Below, piece by piece: positions 61,056-64,000 of a DNA stretch of 64,000 nt (its first letter is position 1; each line of letters opens with the position of its first letter). The notes below the pieces were generated by a model. That model worked only from the letters and a program-made list of their open reading frames with translations. It had not been told where the DNA came from and did not search any database. The translations under genes were made by a program, and so were the position numbers. The stretch is from Rhodopseudomonas palustris HaA2 (GTDB lineage Bacteria; Pseudomonadota; Alphaproteobacteria; Rhizobiales; Xanthobacteraceae), in NCBI RefSeq assembly GCF_000013365.1, contig NC_007778.1, positions 2,728,001 through 2,792,000 on the forward strand, written 5' to 3'.

Positions 61056-61700
61056 ATGCGAAAGACGAGGGAACAGAGCCGGCTGGAGACGCGGGAACGG
61101 CTGATTGCTTCGGCCCATGCGGCGATCAGGCGTGACGGCATCGGCGGTCTGTCGCTGCGCCGGCTGTGCGAGGAGGCCGGCTATTCCCAGGGCGCGTTCT
61201 ACTCCAACTTCGCCAGTCGCGACGACCTGCTGCTGGTGCTGATGGAGCGACACGTGCTCGGCGAAGTGGAAACGCTTCGGCGCCTGGTCCAGGTGATGGA
61301 CGGCGAGGCTCTGGGCGACGTGCCCGCAACGGTGGCCGCGCGCCTCGCCGATCTGGCGCAACAGACCGAATGGTCGCTGCTGTCCATCGAACTGCAACTG
61401 CACGCCCAGCGCGATGCCCGCTTCGCCGACGCCTACAACGCGGCGAAGATCAGCTATCATGCCGAGTTCGCGCGGCTGGTCGAGGACATCCTGCAACGTC
61501 ACAACCTCGCGCCGGCGCTGCCGCCGCTGCAGATCGGCATCGGTCTCTACGCGCTGTGGTCGGGCCTGGCCGTGCAGGGCACCGTTCCGGGTGCCGGGCC
61601 GCGCGATGAAATCTTTCTTGCCTTTCTACGCGCCGTGATCGGCGGATCACCATCGCCCGCTGACGGGAGACAGCCGTCCGCCGATCAGTCGGCATCGTGA
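61056..61700 (+). CDS. TetR-family transcriptional regulator
   Basis: This 214-residue regulator has an N-terminal HTH (about 10-55): RERLIASAHAAIRRDGIGGLSLRRLCEEAGYSQGAFYSNFASRDDLL pattern with the recognition helix around SQGAFYSNF. The C-terminal domain (about 60-195) is helical and would bind the inducer, probably a fatty acid or acyl-CoA given the adjacent oleate hydratase. It ends 10 bp before the convergent cyclase gene. The start at 61056 is uncertain because the ribosome site is weak. Confidence 0.92.
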   Translation: MRKTREQSRLETRERLIASAHAAIRRDGIGGLSLRRLCEEAGYSQGAFYSNFASRDDLLLVLMERHVLGEVETLRRLVQVMDGEALGDVPATVAARLADLAQQTEWSLLSIELQLHAQRDARFADAYNAAKISYHAEFARLVEDILQRHNLAPALPPLQIGIGLYALWSGLAVQGTVPGAGPRDEIFLAFLRAVIGGSPSPADGRQPSADQSAS

Positions 61701-61710
61701 GAACCGCGGA

Positions 61711-62658
61711 TCAGCGGATCGCGACCGGGTTGATCATGCTCTGCACCGCGCCCTTGAACCGCGGCTGGCCGAGCACGAACATGAACTCGTAGACCTTGTC
61801 GCGGGCGAGGTCGGCGGTGTTCATGTTTTCCAGGATGTAGGTACCGTTCATCGGCAGCAGGATCTGGTGGACCTCGAAGATGTTCTTGCTCTCGAACGGC
61901 ACCACCTCGACGCCCCAGGTGTCGGCGCCGACCGCGACCACACCCTTGGAGGTCAGATACTTCGCGCCCTCGACGCCGACGCCGGGTTCGCCGGTGTTGT
62001 AGCGCTTGTCGTCCTTGCCGATCAGGCTGATCCAGCCGGTGTGGAACAGCACGACGTCGCCCTGACGGATTTCGACGCCCTGCTTCTTGGCGACGTCCTC
62101 GATCTCCTTGACGTTGAAGGCGGTGCCTTCCTTGACGACGTCGGTGCCGAAATGCGCCGCCATGTCGAGCAGCACGCCGCGCGTCACCATCGGCGGCACC
62201 TTGTCGATGCCGAGCTTCTTCAGGCCGGTCGCATCGCCGAAATCGGCGATCTTGTTGCCGTTGTAGTAGACGTGCTCGACGCCAATATGGCCGAGCCCGT
62301 CGAGCTGGCTGCCGACGCCGACCCAGCCTTCGATGATGTCGTCATTGTAGGTCGTCTTGCTCGGGCCCATGCCGGGGCTGCCGGCCTGGCCGGGTTGCAC
62401 CACGGTGATCTTGAAGGCGCGCGGCGGATAGGCCGGGGTCTTGGTATCGACCGGGATGCCGAGCGCGTAGACCTTGCCGGTCTTCACCAGTTGCGCGGCT
62501 TTCAGCGCCAGCTCGGGCGTCAGATAGTTGGCGGCGCCGATCTCGTCGTTCGGCCCCCATTTCGACTTGGTCCAGTCCGGTGCGGGGGCCTGGGCCTGAG
62601 CGATCCCGATCGAGCCCATCAACGCGACCGAGACGCCGAGCGTCAGCATTTTCAGCAT
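61711..62658 (-). CDS. Cyclase-family (kynurenine formamidase-like) exported protein
   Basis: This 315-residue protein has a signal peptide (about 1-23, ending AQAQA) and a PF04199-type cyclase fold. The usual metal motif HxGTHxD reads GVGSQLDGLGHIG, so both His are replaced while the Asp and a following His remain; this resembles a subgroup with a GSQxD motif. Other family features are present (RGVLLDMA, GDVVLFHTGW). GGGAGAAAA before ATG 62658 fixes the start. Substrate and activity are unknown. Confidence 0.85.
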   Translation of the reverse strand: MLKMLTLGVSVALMGSIGIAQAQAPAPDWTKSKWGPNDEIGAANYLTPELALKAAQLVKTGKVYALGIPVDTKTPAYPPRAFKITVVQPGQAGSPGMGPSKTTYNDDIIEGWVGVGSQLDGLGHIGVEHVYYNGNKIADFGDATGLKKLGIDKVPPMVTRGVLLDMAAHFGTDVVKEGTAFNVKEIEDVAKKQGVEIRQGDVVLFHTGWISLIGKDDKRYNTGEPGVGVEGAKYLTSKGVVAVGADTWGVEVVPFESKNIFEVHQILLPMNGTYILENMNTADLARDKVYEFMFVLGQPRFKGAVQSMINPVAIR

Positions 62659-62698
62659 GGTGGTTTTCTCCCGATTGTTGTTTCTTGACGTTTGTCGT

Positions 62699-62730
62699 CG
62701 GCCCGCAACGCCGTTGCCGGTTGCGGGCCG
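62699..62730. promoter_or_regulatory. 11-bp hairpin in the leader of the cyclase gene
   Basis: CGGCCCGCAAC (62699-62709) and GTTGCGGGCCG (62720-62730) form a perfect stem around a 10-nt loop, 41 bp upstream of the leftward ATG at 62658. The surrounding 300 bp (62659-62958) is the divergent spacer to the nitronate monooxygenase gene and shows no other gene. Confidence 0.5.
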
Positions 62731-62958
62731 CGTGCGATCTTCCGCCGGAAAGCTGCTTCGCGCCATCGGCAACATTGGGTGCGGCGCCGCAAATCGCCAT
62801 AGAAACGGGACCGCTCATGCCGTGGTGCGAGATCGCGTTGTTGCACGCGCGAACCACCTCATTCAGCCCCGGATAGCCGGGCGACCGCGCTGCGTGCTAA
62901 AGCGGCGGCGGCGCGCAACGACGCCCGCCGTCCTTTCTCACCATCGCGAGCACTGAGC

Positions 62959-64000
62959 ATGTGGCCGGACCGCCGTCTCCTCGACCTGTTCGATATCGAA
63001 TTTCCATTCGTTCTGGCGCCGATGGCCGGCGCGATGGATGCCGAGCTGGCGATTGCAGCAGCGCGGGGTGGGGCGCTGGCGTCGCTTCCCTGCGCGATGC
63101 TGACCGCTGACAAGGCGCGCGAGCAGGTCGGGATCTTCCGCCAGCAGGTGTCGGCGCCGGTCAATCTCAACTTCTTCTGCCACAGGTCGGTCGCCGCCGA
63201 TCCGGCGCGCGAGGCGGTGTGGAAGCAGCGGCTCGGCGCCTACTATCAGGAATTCGGCCTCGACCCGGCCGCGCCGGTGGCCGCCGCCAATCGTGCGCCG
63301 TTCGATGCGGCGATGTGCGAACTGGTCGAGCAGTTGAAGCCTGCGGCGGTCAGCTTTCATTTCGGCCTGCCGGACGAGGCTTTGCTGCGGCGCGTGAAGG
63401 ACGCCGGCTGCATCGTGCTGGCGTCGGCGACGATCGTGCGCGAGGCGATTTGGCTCGAGGAGCGCGGTGCCGATCTGGTGATCGCGCAGGGCGCCGAGGC
63501 GGGCGGGCATCGCGGCATGTTCCTGACCGAGAATATCGCCGAGCAGCCGGGCCTGTTCGCGCTGCTGCCGCAGGTGGTCGATGCGGTGCGGGTGCCGGTG
63601 ATCGCGGCCGGCGGCATTGCCGATGGCCGGGGCATCGCCGCGGCGATGGCGCTCGGCGCTTCCGGCGTCCAGATCGGCACAGCCTATCTGCGCTGCCCGG
63701 AATCGCGGATCAGCGCTCCGGCGCGCGCCGCGTTGGCCCAGGCGACCGACGCGTCCACCGTGATCACCAACGTCATGACCGGGCGTCCCGCACGCGGCGT
63801 CGCCAACCGGGTGATGCGCGAAATCGGGCCACTGTCCGCTGACGCGCCGGCGTTCCCGCATGCGGCCACAGCATTGGGCCCGCTGAAGGCCGAGGCGGAG
63901 AAGCAGGGCCGCACCGATTTCACCAACCTTTGGGCCGGGCAGGCGGTGCGGCTCGGTCGCGACATGCCGGCGGCGGAACTGACCCGGGCGCTGGCGGGTT
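62959..64000 (+). CDS. Nitronate monooxygenase / 2-nitropropane dioxygenase-like, 3' end cut
   Basis: The first 347 codons lie in the window. The FMN TIM-barrel begins MWPDRRLLDLFDIEFPFVLAPMAGAMDAELA, with NLNFFCHR, the AQGAEAGGHRGMF flavin/catalytic-His motif, VPVIAAGGIADGRGIAAAMALGASGVQIGT and AYLRCPES. This is the NMO family, which oxidises alkyl nitronates; some relatives are enoyl reductases or of unknown role. The last in-window residues (TRALAG) suggest only a few codons are missing. It diverges from the cyclase gene. Confidence 0.92.
   Translation, partial: MWPDRRLLDLFDIEFPFVLAPMAGAMDAELAIAAARGGALASLPCAMLTADKAREQVGIFRQQVSAPVNLNFFCHRSVAADPAREAVWKQRLGAYYQEFGLDPAAPVAAANRAPFDAAMCELVEQLKPAAVSFHFGLPDEALLRRVKDAGCIVLASATIVREAIWLEERGADLVIAQGAEAGGHRGMFLTENIAEQPGLFALLPQVVDAVRVPVIAAGGIADGRGIAAAMALGASGVQIGTAYLRCPESRISAPARAALAQATDASTVITNVMTGRPARGVANRVMREIGPLSADAPAFPHAATALGPLKAEAEKQGRTDFTNLWAGQAVRLGRDMPAAELTRALAG

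Overview
This window is high-GC chromosomal DNA from an alphaproteobacterium of the Bradyrhizobium/Rhodopseudomonas group, most like Rhodopseudomonas palustris. The basis is the gene content (mipZ, divK-pleD, eipB, clpS-clpA, the pyrB-pyrC-plsY-dprA-topA-rnr order), many DUF families typical of Hyphomicrobiales, and three dispersed palindromic repeat families familiar from these genomes. I see no rRNA, tRNA, CRISPR array, integrase or transposase.

Layout. 1-2.4 kb: an OmpR-type two-component pair diverges from an EF-hand protein and a cytochrome b561-like protein, with repeated half-sites between them. 2.4-4.7 kb: two paralogous secreted polysaccharide deacetylases. 4.8-9.9 kb: MgtE, an orphan HTH protein, an aldo/keto reductase, a YdcF-type envelope protein, DUF3253, a GST and a tiny TTG-start protein. 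10-16.3 kb: two conserved hypotheticals, panC, the division-site ATPase mipZ, then a hydrolase, a VWA protein and a J-domain protein. 16.5-20 kb: a penicillin-binding D,D-carboxypeptidase with a SPOR domain and a TadE/G-VWA protein. 20.5-23.5 kb: clpS-clpA. 23.7-27.7 kb: a GT39-like membrane protein and two PilZ proteins flanking a lytic transglycosylase. 27.9-34.9 kb: azlCD, trmO, a convergent five-gene strand (ridA, GDPD, GNAT-like, HIT, cation antiporter) and eipB. 35-39 kb: dinB with a DUF3572 gene, diverging from divK-pleD, then rpmG. 39-53.3 kb: an MFS exporter, then the large leftward series pyrB-pyrC-plsY-(island)-dprA-topA-rnr-DUF983-NUDIX. 53.5-64 kb: a phenylpyruvate/indolepyruvate decarboxylase, a VanX-like dipeptidase, an AidB-like acyl-CoA dehydrogenase, YchJ, RuvX, an oleate hydratase with its TetR regulator, a cyclase-family enzyme and a nitronate monooxygenase cut by the window end.

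The most unusual structure is at 48.7-50.2 kb. A small, visibly AT-richer island sits at the 5' end of dprA and splits the normally compact plsY-dprA junction. It is bounded by a 66-bp direct repeat with one mismatch. The repeat is dprA coding sequence, so the resident dprA was re-headed with a new 5' end from the element, while the old dprA start remains as a 32-codon stub next to plsY. The cargo is a frameshifted DUF6471-like gene and one small membrane protein. No recombinase is present.

Other points of interest are a probable TetR operator in front of oleate hydratase, a dihydroorotase homologue lacking its HxH metal ligands (probably a structural partner of PyrB), and several unexplained palindromes in leaders and intergenic regions.
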